Of a DNA stretch of 64,000 nucleotides, positions 42,952 through 54,896 are shown in pieces. This stretch comes from Linnemannia schmuckeri (lineage: Eukaryota > Mortierellomycota > Mortierellomycetes > Mortierellales > Mortierellaceae): assembly GCA_029449235.1 (NCBI GenBank), contig JANATG010000009.1:1364001-1428000 (forward strand). The letters are read 5' to 3'. The notes beneath the pieces are model-generated. The model was not told where the DNA came from. It saw only the letters and a program-made list of their open reading frames with translations, and ran no database searches. Position numbers and translations under genes: made by a program. Each line of letters starts with the position of its first letter. The stretch's first letter is position 1.

Positions 42952-45829
42952 ATGCGTTTCTCTGCAGTTGCTATTGCCGCCGCCTTGATTGCGGTCGCCA
43001 ACGCTCGATCTGCCTATTTTGACTTCCCTCCCGAGGGTGCCTGTGTTGCAGCCTGTTCCGACGTAAGTCTCTTCCCTCTTCTTTTCTTCACTTTCTCACG
43101 CATACTCGCACACAAAAACGTACACACTTTCTTTTTCCTCTTCCTTTTTACTCATTATTCCATTTTCTAACGTTGTTAATTCTTGCACACACCGCCATTC
43201 TCTCCCATGATAGCGTATCGGAAAGACCCGCTTTCCAGAGTACAATGATGTTGATGAGTATGGTCCTCGTTTCATCGAGTCGCTCTCCTACACTTTCGAG
43301 TCTGGCACACCCAACACCATTCAATTCATGATGGACGTCGGTTCTTGCATGGGTCCCTGCCCCACTGAAGAACTCAACCTCTACCGCCAGCAGTTCTCTG
43401 CCAAGAAGGCCTGGTATCAGGCCAACAAGCTCGGCACTCCTCCTCCTCGTCCCACCACCCCCACTGTTGCCCCTCCAACTACCACCGTTCCCACCACCAT
43501 CGCCCCTACTCCCACCCCTCCCGTCCTCGACCCTGCCTTCCCCTTCATCCCCAACGGCGCCTGTGTTGCTGCTTGCACACTCGAAGCCGGCTTGTCTTTG
43601 AACCCCAACTACTCTGAGGATCCTAAGTCTCCTTACTTCTGGGAGTCCATGTCCTACAGCTATGTTCGTGGCTCTGCTAACAACAATAAGTTTATGATAA
43701 AGGCCGGTACTTGCATGGCTCCTTGCCCCAAGGATCAGATCGCCCTCTACACTTCCCAGTACAGCGCCCAGGTCAACTGGTACAACGCCAACAAACCCGC
43801 TACCACCGCCCCTACCGTCCCCACCACAACCGTTCCTACCACTACCACCAGCGCTCCTCCAGTCGTCACAACCATCCCCCCAGGTGTCGACCCAGCCTAT
43901 CCTTTCAAGCCCAACGGCCCCTGTGTTCAAAACTGCATCAACACTGTCGGCAAGTCCATGTTCCCTAACTTCTCTGACGACCCCAAGTCCCCTTACTTCT
44001 TTGAGTCATTGTCGTACTCCTTTGAGAGTGGTTCGGATAAGACAAGGGCGTTCATGACCGACGTCGGTATGTGCCAGGGCAAGTGCCCCCCCGCTGAGAA
44101 CGAGCTCTACTCGGCCCAGTTCTTTGACCAGAAGGCCTGGTACAACGTCAACAAGCCCAAGCCCACCACCGCCGTCCCTACTGTTCCCACTGTTCCTACC
44201 ACCCCTACTACTACCATTACTACCTCTGGCCCCGTCCCTACTACTCCCGGCGGTGGATTCAACTACCCCTTCAAGCCCAACGGTCAGTGTGTTGCTGGTT
44301 GCACCAACAAAGTCGGTAAGACCATGTTCCCCAACTACTCTGAGGACCCCAAGTCGCCTTACTTCATCCAGTCCCTCGCTTACACCTTTGAGTCTGGCTC
44401 GGCCAACACCGTCAAGTTCATGACCGACGCTGGAATGTGCATGGGTCCCTGCCCTATTGAGGAGCTCAACCTTTATCGCCAGCAGTACGATGCTCAGAAG
44501 GCCTGGTACAACGCCAACAAGAACGGTGGCGGCACCAACCCCCCTGTTACAACTAACAAGCCCACCACCACCACTTCCACTGGTCCCGTCCCCACTGGCC
44601 CCGTCAACCCTCCCGGCGGTGGATTCAACTACCCCTTCAAGCCGAACGGTGCTTGCGTTGCTGGCTGCACCAACAAAGTCGGTAAGACCATGTTCCCCAA
44701 CTACTCTGAGGACCCCAAGTCGCCCTACTTCATCCAGTCTCTCGCTTACACCTTCGAATCTGGCTCGGCCAACACCGTCAAGTTCATGACCGACGCTGGA
44801 ATGTGCATGGGTCCCTGCCCCGTTGATGAGCTCAACCTTTACCGCCAGCAGTACGATGCTCAGAAGGCCTGGTACAACGCCAACAAGAACGGCAATGGCG
44901 GCGGCGGAGGAAACGGCGGTGGCGACCCCACCAAGCCCACCACCACGACCTCTACTGGCCCTCTCCCCACTGGCCCCGTCACCCCTCCCGCCGGCGGTTT
45001 CGACTACCCCTTCAAGCCCAACGGTGCTTGCGTTGCTGGTTGCACCAACAAGGTCGGCAAGGCCATGTTCCCCAACTACTCTGAGGACCCCAAGTCGCCC
45101 TACTTCATCCAGTCTCTCGCTTACACCTTCGAATCTGGCTCGGCCAACACCGTCAAGTTCATGACCGACGCTGGAATGTGCATGGGTCCCTGCCCCGTTG
45201 ATGAGCTCAACCTCTATCGTGAGCAGTACGATGCTCAGAAGGCCTGGTACAACGCCAACAAGAACGGTAACGGCGGCGGCGGAAGCGGCGGCGGTGATCC
45301 TACTAACCCCACTGGCCCCGGTGGCGACCCTACCAACCCCACCGGCCCTCCTACCGGCCCCATTACCCCTCCTGCCGGAGGATTTGACTACCCCTTCAAG
45401 CCCAATGGCCCTTGCGTCGCCGGATGCACACTTGAGACAGGCAAGGCCATGTTCCCCAACTACTCTGAGGACCCCAAGTCGCCCTACTTCATCCAGTCTC
45501 TCGCCTACTCCTTCGAGTCTGGCTCGGACAACACTCGCGAGTTCATGACCAAGGCCGGAATGTGCATGGGCAAGTGCCCCCCCGCTGAGCTCGAGCTCTA
45601 CACGAACCAGTTCACTGAGCAGAAGGCCTGGTATCTCGCCAACAAGAACGCCGGTATTAACGCCACCATCACCCCCACTGGTCCCGTTACCCCTACGGAC
45701 CCTATCACTGGTCAGCCCACTACTCTTCCCAGCACCGGCGGAGACAAGGGAAGCAGCGCTGTTAAGTTTGCGGCCTCTGGATTGGCCACTTTCTTGGCCG
45801 TCGTCTCTGCTCTCGTTGTTGTCGCCTAA
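42952..45829 (+). CDS. GPI-anchored cell-wall-type protein with seven four-cysteine domains
   Basis: 908 aa in two exons, 42952-43062 and 43214-45829. A signal peptide (M-R-F-S-A-V-A-I-A-A-A-L-I-A-V-A-N-A) precedes seven copies of a domain of about 87 aa. Each copy has P-F-x-P-x-G-x-C-V-x-x-C, F-P-N-Y-S-E-D-P-K-S-P-Y-F, S-L-x-Y-x-F-E-S-G, F-M-T-x-A-G-M-C-M-x-x-C-P and a W-Y-x-x-N-K end. Linkers rich in Pro, Thr and Gly separate the copies and are likely O-glycosylated. Domains start near 42990, 43540, 43900, 44260, 44626, 45001 and 45385. The C-terminus (G-S-S-A-V-K-F-A-A-S-G followed by a hydrophobic tail ending V-V-V-A) fits a GPI-attachment signal. I do not recognise the domain. Codon bias suggests abundant expression. 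Domain 1 shares its intron with the single-domain gene at 39.5 kb; the other six copies have none. Confidence 0.9.
44255..45270 (+). repeat. near-identical coding tandem repeats, domains 4 to 6
   Basis: Three consecutive domain-plus-linker units of 366, 375 and about 384 bp are almost identical over the domain part (N-K-V-G-K-T/A-M-F-P-N-Y through W-Y-N-A-N-K). They differ mainly in linker length. This indicates recent unequal crossover within the gene. Confidence 0.85.
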
Positions 45830-46487
45830 AAAATCCCTTCCAACTCCTCACAGTGCATTTTTTCAACGTATATCATTAAATCAATCTATTTTTTTACATA
45901 TTTTTGGATGCGATCACTTCGTCTCTCTTTTGGCTGTGCGTTGCATGCTTGTATGTGAGGAATGGGGCTGTTTGCTGTTGTCGTTTCGTTGTTTGCCGAT
46001 GCCGCTGGAAAAAAACCGAATCTGCGAACCGGAAAAAAAAGAGGAGGCTGCGAGTAGTTGTAGTTGGGCTTTGCTGCGGCACATATTTGACTGTGATGGA
46101 CGACTTGTGTTCTCTTGAGCTAAATGCCGTTACTTTTTTGATGTAGAAACAGAAAAGAATTTCTGTGACGAATGTCGTTGGGATTATTCGCATGAGGGAC
46201 GAGGAAGATCTTGGAATAATATCAAACAGTATGTCCGAACGAACACCATTTGGGTTGGTGTGAAGTACATGATGAATGATGAAAGGAAAAAAATCTATAC
46301 TCTGCCACCTGAAGGAGGCTGAAAAGGTCCGTCTACATTTATTCAACCACGTTTCGCAGGCCTGAAAAAGCGGTGTGAAGCCGAGAGTGTTGTGTACCTC
46401 ATTTTTTTCGTGTCTTGTTTCTTTTACCGCCATCTGTCTCTCTTCTCGTCTCAATTTCAATCCCACATCCCGCACTAAAAGCCTCGT
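45830..46487. other. 3' flank of the seven-domain gene
   Basis: It contains a 3' UTR with TCATTAAATCAATC near 45874. The rest, up to the kelch pseudogene, is unassigned A/T-rich DNA. Confidence 0.4.
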
Positions 46488-48773
46488 ATGTCAATGGCTT
46501 CCCAACAACGGCACTCATCACTCCTCCTCATATACATCCTCTCGCTCTCCATCTCCCTACTCACATTCATATCACTCACCCAATCCTCTCAAGCGCCCGG
46601 GCCGTCCAATCTCCAGCCTTCGCTCTAGCTGGCTCATCTCTCTACCTCAAGGGCGGTCAACGCTCAACCAACGCCAGCCAAACCACTAACCAATCCTAGT
46701 TTTTTAGCCTCGACCTCTCTACCCCATGGTCAGCAATTTCCCCACTCTGGAAAGTCCTCGACGCAGGCCTGTGATTGGACCAGTACAGAGGCATCTCGAC
46801 GTCCGATAACTAATCCATATCCTCTTCACACCCAGGTCCGAATTCTCCTAGATATGTATATTTTAATATCAGTTCTGAAAGGTGGCCGATGGGGAGCTCG
46901 GCTCAGTTCAATGCCCCGACCAACGAAACTATCCTGACGGTCGATCCTCAGACTGGAGAGACTTACATGACCGCGGGGGTTAACTTGGTCTTGTACAGCA
47001 TGTCGAAGCCAGAAAAGAGTGCGATCGGGTCATGGCGAATTCCAGATTACGTGCTTAGTTCGAAGAGCGGCGCCACGGTGATTTAGTCACATCAATCACA
47101 ATAAACGGACGTTTCTGTTTATGGCGCCATATTTTAGTGATTCTCTTACAGAGTTCATTACTGACATCAAAAGTTGGAATAACTTTGTATTTGGGTTAGA
47201 ATGGCGATGGAGATATGTCTGGGCTCTTGATTTCGTTCTTCTCTTAGGATACTCGGTTTAATTATTCTATTTACGTATGGTTCCTCCCCAAAATATGTTA
47301 TAGACTACGATTGGAGACATGTCTTTGTAGAAAGTTGAGCATTACATGACAATAAGCAAGTGTCGCGCAAACCGCTCTGAATCGAGCTTGCGCAAGATTA
47401 ATGCATTCCCTCTTTTTCCTGCTGTCATTTGGTACATTCTGAACACCACTAAAAGCTGACAACTTTCCCCCTCCTTGTTACACAATCACTCAGGCGAAGA
47501 CAGCAAGACGCTAGTCATCTAGGGCAGCAGGACACTCACCATCTACGAAAACCCAAGTCCAGCTGCAACACTAACAATAACAAGATCATTTCATATTCTG
47601 GACATGGAATCGGGGATATGGACGCAGGCCGAGAGTCCAAGTGTTCGGTACTCGATGGCGTGTGTGATCGTCGGTGACAATTTCTTGGCATGGGGTGAAA
47701 CCAATGGTAACAAGGCTATGGATGAGCCGCCACTTATTTTCAGCTTGAGTCGGCGCAAGTGGATGACTGAGTATATCTCTCCAGAGTATGAAAAATATTG
47801 GGAGTAGAGCTGGACTCGGACCTGGAGTTGGAGCTGGATCGAGATCGGGGTCTTCAGGTTACTCAGACGAACGATGCGTGCCTACTATTGCCCGCATGGA
47901 AGCGAAGAGCAAAAGCATTTTCTCAGTCTCTTTTTTGGTCTCTGCCTTAAGGCGTAATTTCTTATTTTTTTTAATCGCATCGTATATGCTCGAAACCTTG
48001 GGGCTATACTAGATGGATGTTTTGGTGGACTTGCTGTGCTGGCCATCCTCGGCACCACAGGATACATCTACATGAAATGAAGGAGGATGCTGAAGGCACA
48101 AAGAACAACGGGGACCAGGAGAGTGACACGACTGCAAAAGCGTCATCATCATCATCGACGCCACCAGCCTCATCACCACTACTACGAAAGAAGACCTTCA
48201 TCACATTCGAAACCTCCAAGGACATTCTTCGCCTCTACGCAATCAAAATCAGCTCTCCGAGGCCCACAGGAAGGAACCACGAACATCAGCATTTATCAAG
48301 CCCGGCTCCCACAGGATACAGATGCCATGGGCTTAACAGACAACAGTCTCTGGCACTATCATCAACATCGCCACCCACTCCCGCCCTTGTCCCCGACCTT
48401 GACTTCGAGACCACTCTCGCTTTCTTTCGCCATTTATGAACACTACCGGAGATGGCAGCACAATATCGTCGCAGAGGGAACACGCAGGATTGGCAGCAGA
48501 AGCGTCTGTACCAGTCATGTGGAAAAAATTATCATCATCACCAACTTCGTCACCTGTTTTGACGAGTCCTACTACAGGAACCGCCTGCCACCCGTCTTTC
48601 TCAGTGGTGCCTGGGACCGAATTCCAAATTCTCTGAATAGCACTAATAACTTCAACATCCTCCACAGCAAAGGAGAAACAGCTATCGTTATGGACGATCA
48701 GGTCTCACCAATGTCGTTCTACGTACCACCACCGCCATTCCACCTTTTAATAACAAACAATAGTAAAGAATAA
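46488..48773 (+). pseudogene. decayed kelch-repeat / single-pass membrane protein gene
   Basis: Fragments of one gene appear in order but in different frames. They are a signal-peptide-like start (M-S-M-A-S-Q-Q-R-H-S-S-L-L-L-I), S-P-A-F-A-L-A-G-S-S-L-Y-L-K-G-G-Q after a frameshift near 46590, F-N-I-S-S-E-R-W then a blade through 47086 that ends in a stop, and a blade at 47604-47805 (R-Y-S-M-A-C-V-I-V-G-D-N-F-L-A-W-G). A transmembrane helix G-G-L-A-V-L-A-I-L-G-T-T-G-Y follows at about 48022-48075, and then a His/Pro/Ser-rich cytoplasmic tail in shifted frame to 48773. At least four stops and several frameshifts separate the parts, and a middle portion (47090-47580) is unreadable. The family is the same as the remnant at 1810-2462. 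Confidence 0.65.
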
Positions 48774-49088
48774 AAATACACATCTGCTGTAAAGAATCGC
48801 GATTCAAAAGCATGAGCGGCGCCTCCTCCAGCAGCAAATACTTGAAATACAAAATTATCTTGTCCCGTTTTATTATCCTGGATATTTCTTCATGATTCAT
48901 TTATCGCTCTAAATCAAGTCGTCAACGTATGCGCTCTCATCTATATTAGCTCCGTTCTCCTACATTCATGGAAAGAAAAAGTCGAAGTGCAAAGAAAAGT
49001 GTAAGTACGCGCTATAATCATAGGTGTCTATTTTGCTTCTCATACATATCAGGCACTCAGATCGAAAGTAAAAACCAACAAAGAGAGT
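48774..49088. other. spacer before SEC27 3' end
   Basis: 315 bp between the kelch remnant and the SEC27 stop. No feature beyond likely 3' UTR sequence on the minus strand. Confidence 0.4.
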
Positions 49089-52000
49089 TCATACTTCTAA
49101 GGACAGGTGGCTCATGTCATCGTGAATGTATTGCTCGGCATGCTCATCTGCAGGGTACTCGTCACCGTTGATCTCGTGGTAGTGCTGAGCTGGGCTCTGG
49201 GAACCTTGATCAAGCAGATTTGGAAGGCCGCGACCCGACTTGATGTCTAAGAACAATACACAAGTGAGCGAGAAAAATAACAGTTAGGTACGCATTAACA
49301 AAAATAAGTTGCTGCTACCATCAATAATGAAAACATCGATGACATACCAGAAATGATGTCGCGATCAAGGGACTCCTTCCATGCATAGTAAGAGGTTGCA
49401 GGGACAGGCGTTTCCCTGGCGGCCTTGATGGCCTGCTCGGCCAAAAGACCGTATTGGAGGTCAGGGAACATGTCCTCGTACTCGAGAGGGCCAGCAAGTG
49501 CCTGGGCAGTCTTTTCTCTCTTGGCAGCAACCAGCGAGTCCTTCCAGAGTTGGAGGACGCGAGGAACAGCACTACAGAATAATCGAAAAGGAGCGTTAGT
49601 AACAAGCTCAGAATATGAATGCATTCAACACTGAGCAATTTCAAAGGCTTGTACCTCGGGACATAGGTTCTAGCGAGCATGGCAGCCTCAGGGATACGCT
49701 CAGTATCGATAAGAATCTCGATACAGTCTTCCAGCTGACCAAGAGACAAGTAGCACGAAAAGGCAACGTTGTTCTTTCCTGCCTCCTTGGCCAATGCAGC
49801 CAACCTCCGGAGACCATCGGCGTTTCCACTCGAGGTGTAGATTAGCAAAAGACCGCTCAAATCCTTGGCGTGAATAAAGCACTCTTCTGCAAGGTTGATC
49901 TTCCATTTGCTCATGGCACAATCTCCGAGCGTCTTCCACTTGGGCTCCGAGTCAGACAATCTAGCAATCACAACAGCTTCATCCAAACGCTCCAACTGGA
50001 TTGCGAGGTCAAACTTGTGTTCCTGGTCAGTCGAGACCTCCAAAGCAAGCTCCTTCAAATCCTGGCTCTCCAAAAATCTGGCAATCTTGTTGAGCTGCTC
50101 GTGAGGGATGCGGGGCAAGAGTGTCTCGGCAAGCTCCATATCGCCACGAAGAACGGCCGTCTGGTACTCGATGACGGTCAAAGAGATACCGTAGCTGACA
50201 ACGTTGACATCCTTGTCGACAAGGTACAGACGGTCGTCGCGAGGAATGTAACCGAGGAGGTAGTGAGCGTGGTCAAAGTGGGCAATAGTTTGTGTTTGTC
50301 CTCCGACCAAGTAGTTCAAGCGGTTGGCGGTGTTGGTGTAAATGAAGCAGTCTCCGACCCAGCATCCCGTCTGAACACTGTAGTAAAGAAAAAAATGGGT
50401 ATTGTCAGAATGCTCTTGATACCTCCAGCGGCACCATAATTCAAAAACAAAAAGAAAATGAGGTCTCAAGACACTTACTTTTCGGGAATCTCGGTGACAA
50501 ACTCCAAAGCCTCCTCGACACCCTCCTCTCCGACCTGACCACCGGCCTCGACAAACTGAGAGTAGGCAAGGCGATTATAGCGAAGAACGTAGAAGCTATC
50601 CTCGCAAGCGATGGTCATCAAATCTCCAGTTTCAGACCAGTAAACCTATGAAGAAGGGAGGAGCTCAAAAGCATTAGTATCTACTATTGGTGTACTACAA
50701 AATTTTATAGTGACGAAAGATGTACGGACAAACGTACGTTCTTGGGGTTGCAGTCAATGCGACGGACGGTTGAGCCAGTCTCCCAGTCGTACAAGTTCAA
50801 GAAGCTGGCGCTCTTCACTCCGAGAAGGGTGCCCCCAAAGATGCCCTCAGCAGAGTAGTTGAGACGGATCAAGTTGGGCTTCTCCTTAAAGTTCTTGAAA
50901 ACCTTGACCTTGTTGGTCGACTCGCGGACAGCATACCTACACAACAACGGATAGTTATTCATGAGTTAGATTTTATCCTAGTTTTCCATGATTTCCGATT
51001 GTGCAACTCTTTGCAGAAAACTTACTCGTTAGAGTCCAAGGCCCAGACAAACTCCAGTCCGCTGCCGAAACTCTTGTTTCTCCAAGCCAAAGCGGTGTAA
51101 ATAATGTACTCTCCATCTCCGCAAACGACAACGAATCGTCCGTTGGGGCTGTGCTGCAGGGTCTGCGGGTACACTTCACAGCTGCCGAGATCCTTGGCAG
51201 CGCTAGCAATGCGCTCGCCATCCTTGAGCTCGTCGCCAGCGTTAACTCTGACAGCGGAGGTCAAAATGTCGTTATGCTTTGCCCAGATAATCTTTCCGCC
51301 GTTATCCATGCTGACAGTGGGTTCCTCACGACCCAGCTATTTTTAATTGAAAATGAAATATGAATGTACAATCAGTCGCTGTTGATTTCAGCTTCCTGCA
51401 AGGCATGAACACGCCTGCAGATATCCAGCACTATACCTTGATAACTACTGAACCGTGGTCGAAACCCAAAGCGACATCGTTGGAAGAGCGGCGGTAAGCA
51501 ATGGCCCAAGCGCGGTTCAGGCCATAGTTAAGGGTGTTCTCCAGACGGTAAGTGTTGGCGTGCCAAATCTTGACGCTTCCATCCTCGCTTCCTGAAATGA
51601 TGATAGGCAACTCTGGGTGGAAGACAGCAAAGGTGGCGTTCTGCGAATGTCCCTCCAAAGTCTGGACACAAGTCTTGTTCTGGTAATCCCAAATCTTGAC
51701 GAGCTGATCGTCGCCTGCTGTGACGAGGTAAGGCTTCTCTCCTCCATAATAGTAATCGACCCAGTTGACGCCCTTCTCGTGACCCTCCAATGTAAAGTTG
51801 GCGACGCTTGATCCAAGTGACCAGACCTTGACGGTGCGATCCACACAGGCAGAGGCAAATGTGTTGGTGTCCTTGGGGTTAATGGTCACGGTCATAATAA
51901 AGTGAGTGTGTCCCTCGAACGTCTATTTTTTATGACAGTAAACAATTGAAGTTGTCAGGAGGTTAGTACTGTGTTAGGACGATCCCTCTTTATGCTATTC

Positions 52001-52898
52001 ATAATGAGATCGACACAAGGATCGCTCATAGAACAAATGTCTCACCTGCATGCACTTCCAGTTCTTGTCCCAATCCCAGAGACGGATGGTCATATCGTCC
52101 GAACCAGACAACACATAAGGGAGAGTAGGATGGACAGCAATGCAACGAATGTAGTCGCTGTGGGCATCCCAGGAGTGAACCTTCTCGTGGGTGTTGTAGT
52201 TGAAGACGCGAAGTTGCATATCGTCGGATCCTGTAATCACATAGTTCTTGCGGGCAATGAACTTGGCGGCACGTACTATTGGAGGGTCATCGAAAGAAAG
52301 GTGTTCGTGTTTTTTGGTCAGGTCTGCTGTAGCCATGATTGTTTGTGCGTCTGGCAATAAACCGTAATTGTGCTGTTTTGTCCTGTGTTGTTCTTACCGG
52401 GCTGATCGGTGACCTCAAAGGTCTTGACCAACGCCTATAAGGATCAAATCAAGGAAGAGGGTGCCACGTTAACAAAAATTAATTTTAACGTTCAATCAGA
52501 TGAAGAAGGGAAACACCTCAGCTAAGAGCACTGATCAGTTTAATGGTCGCGCGATTAGCGTACCTGGGTCTCATAGTTCCAGATGTAGGCATGGCCATCG
52601 TACAAACTGGCAAGGATCCAGGGCTCTGTTGGGTGAAAGTCCATCGACTTGACACGCTCAGAGCGCGCAAGCAGTTTTTTCTATTTCAATTCAGTTCAAT
52701 TCAATTGAAATTCGACTGGTCAGTTCCTGAACGTCTTTCACTTTTATATCCTGTCGCAGAAAGCAACAAGGTGGACAGTATATCTGTGTCTTCCAGCTTG
52801 GTGATATTTCGAGTGTTCAAGGCAATTGAGTGTCTCCTTTAGCCCGCGAGAAGGGCAGAACGGCATCAACACTATTGTACCTTGATCTCTAACTTCAT
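49089..52898 (-). CDS. SEC27: coatomer subunit beta' (beta'-COP)
   Basis: 889 aa in eleven exons: 52898-52881, 52680-52564, 52434-52398, 52275-52046, 51922-51437, 51336-51026, 50936-50738, 50645-50479, 50377-49655, 49571-49348 and 49246-49089, all in frame with GT..AG sites. The N-terminal WD40 propeller starts M-K-L-E-I-K-K-K-L-L-A-R-S-E-R-V-K-S, as in beta'-COP. A second propeller has G-R-F-V-V-V-C-G-D-G-E-Y-I-I-Y-T. An alpha-solenoid then runs from W-V-G-D-C-F-I-Y-T to L-E-Y-E-D-M-F-P-D-L, and a short acidic tail follows. It is a core subunit of the COPI coat for Golgi-to-ER retrograde transport and binds KKxx cargo through its propeller. An alternative first exon (ATG at 53093, then GTACGC donor) would add M-V. 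The family length (about 890-910 aa) fits. Confidence 0.96.
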
Positions 52899-53476
52899 AA
52901 CCTATAAAGCGTTGACACGACACAAAAGAGATGCATTCGATTAGCAGGCTGAACAAAAAGTGCAATGCGGCCTCTGAGAAGTGACGCGATGAAGACATGT
53001 CGAAAGAAGAGGTTGGATTATGGATGGTGATGGCAGAGAGTGGCGCATAATTAGAGGCGCCTCTGACCATCAGGGGTGGGCAAGGTAGCGTACCATGATG
53101 GAGGGGATGTGCTGTGAATTGAAGCTTTCGCGTGTCTCCGGTTGTGTGATGGTGGTGGTGGGTGGTTTTGCCTTTTTGGTGAAGTGTTGGTGTTGATGGA
53201 TAGAAAAGGCGGCGAGATGAGGATGACAGTGAAGATGATGGCGTGGGAGGAGGAGAAGGACAAGAAGGTTGGAGAGATGATGTATGAAAGGGAAACCGAG
53301 TTTCCTTAGTCCTGGGCCTATCAATAGTCCTCGTCTACTGCTGGTGGTGGACTCGCACCAATCCTCAATTACATCGAGAGGCGATCTGTGAATTTCTGAC
53401 ACGTCACTAGGCGCCACCAATTTAATCCGTCTGACCGAGCACAATTGCTTTATTAGGTAAGTGAATCATTCCACTT
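52899..53476. other. SEC27 upstream region
   Basis: It contains the SEC27 5' UTR/promoter on the minus strand (C/A-rich: CACCACCATCACAC) and the short 3' flank of the TMEM229-like gene. The open frames here are low-complexity. Confidence 0.4.
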
Positions 53477-54381
53477 TTAAAAAGTAAGGTAGCTGGCGAT
53501 GGTTTCGGTCAAGGGGAGTGTGTAAGGAAGGACGACAAGCTCCAAGGCGGCTCCCATCATCAACCAGTGGTGAACATACCACAGCTTGATTGTGCCATGG
53601 AAGAAGGCATCGTATCCTATGGAGTCAATCACGACGAGGGTTAGAATGTGGTACAAAAACGTCCACTTGTTAATTGATAAAAAAAAACAAGTTGATTCTC
53701 CGTTCAAAGGCTTCCGACTTCACTTGCCTCTGTAGGTCCATGCAGCATTGTATCCGATCAAGTAGATTAATGTATAGCCCTGGATCATTTCCAGAAGCCA
53801 GATGTTGAGGGGGAAGAGCAAGATACGGAGTGCAGTTGAGCCAATGAGGGCATGGTAGCCGTGGATCAGAATGGGAATGTAAAACACATTCATGATGTAC
53901 TGGTGAACAGTCTGTAACCAAGAAAAGTTCGCGTGCAAAGTTAGGATTCGTGGCTCGTTCAATTGGCCGCTCAATGGTTATCGGAAAGCCATCTGTGATA
54001 ATTACCGTGTGTCCGGGACGGCCAGCAAAGGGTTTGACGCTCACAGTGCCATCGGGAGACTCAACCGTCATGGTGTAGAATATGTATTCTGATACCAAGA
54101 AAAAAATCCCACGGTTAGTGGTTGGCGTGGTACAACGCAAGGCCGAAAAAGCGTCGGAAGGGGATGCCATTTTACATACCAGTGCAACTGAACAAGCCGG
54201 CTCCAATCAAACACTGGAGCTTGACAGCAAGCGAGGTTGCGTGGAACCACTGAATGACCACGAGGGCGATCAAGATGTAGCCGAGGGGAGGAATGGGATG
54301 AGCATTCGACTTTGGAGGGGCAGGAGCACGGATGAATGACCATGCAGAGGGCCTTGATTTTTTAGGACGGGCGATAGCCAT
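53477..54381 (-). CDS. TMEM229 / CmpB-type multi-pass membrane protein
   Basis: 202 aa in four exons: 54381-54180, 54088-54006, 53911-53728 and 53616-53477. The first two introns are GT..AG; the third starts with GC (AGAG then GCAAGT) and ends with AG. Four to five hydrophobic segments are visible, for example Y-I-L-I-A-L-V-V-I-Q-W-F, F-Y-I-P-I-L-I-H-G-Y and L-W-Y-V-H-H-W-L-M-M-G-A-A-L-E-L. The order W-L-L-E-M-I-Q-G-Y, A-W-T-Y-R-G-Y-D-A-F-F-H-G-T-I-K-L-W-Y resembles the W-E-x-x-x-G and P-W-D-Y-S-x-F-D-F-x-G-L-I-x-L-x-Y core of TMEM229 proteins. The basic N-terminus is probably cytosolic. Function is unknown. The family call is moderate and based on motif order, not on a search. Confidence 0.6.
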
Positions 54382-54867
54382 GGTGGAAGTGGGTGAGAGT
54401 GGGGTGAGGTGGAGTTAGGTAAAGAAGAAGAAGAAAAAGAAGATATGAAAGAAAAATAAGAGAGGACTAATAAAAGTGTGGAGAAAAGAACCACACAAGG
54501 GCAGGGCGACAGGAAGCACAATTTCCTAAGAAGGTTTAGGCAGTCCTTGAAACGCATCCGAGTCGTGTGCTCTCAGGCTCGCTCCACAAACCGATTCACA
54601 TGTCAAAACACATTCCTCGTCTTCACATACACCCTTCTTTATTACCACCTCTTTCTTTTTCTCCTTTTACACTGAATACTTTCTAACCATCCAATTCGGA
54701 CGCCTTCTTCGTCCACATCTCCGGCGCGGCTACCAGGGCGACCCAGTTATAAACCGTTCAAGTCGGAAGTTGAGCCGATATTCCACAAGTCGCGAATCAG
54801 ACAAAGGTAAGTCTTGACAAGGACCCTTTCACTGATGAACACGTGTTGTCACAGAGATTCCATCATA

Positions 54868-54896
54868 CTGCGCGTCCATCACCACCGAACCAGGGT
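54868..54896. repeat. dispersed repeat, block 1 (copy near TMEM229-like gene)
   Basis: CATCACCACCGAACCA followed by GGGTAAG matches 19445-19470. It lies about 0.5 kb upstream of a block-2 copy, against 1.8 kb at the other locus. Confidence 0.5.

Noticed and set aside
43148..43930. 260-codon open frame opposite the seven-domain gene
   Set aside because: It is a shadow of repetitive, biased codons. It runs through the plus-strand domain repeats and has no family features.
52295..52357. ATG at 52336 as the SEC27 start
   Set aside because: It lies in intron 3. Exons 1 to 3 upstream encode the conserved beta'-COP N-terminus and splice in frame past this ATG.
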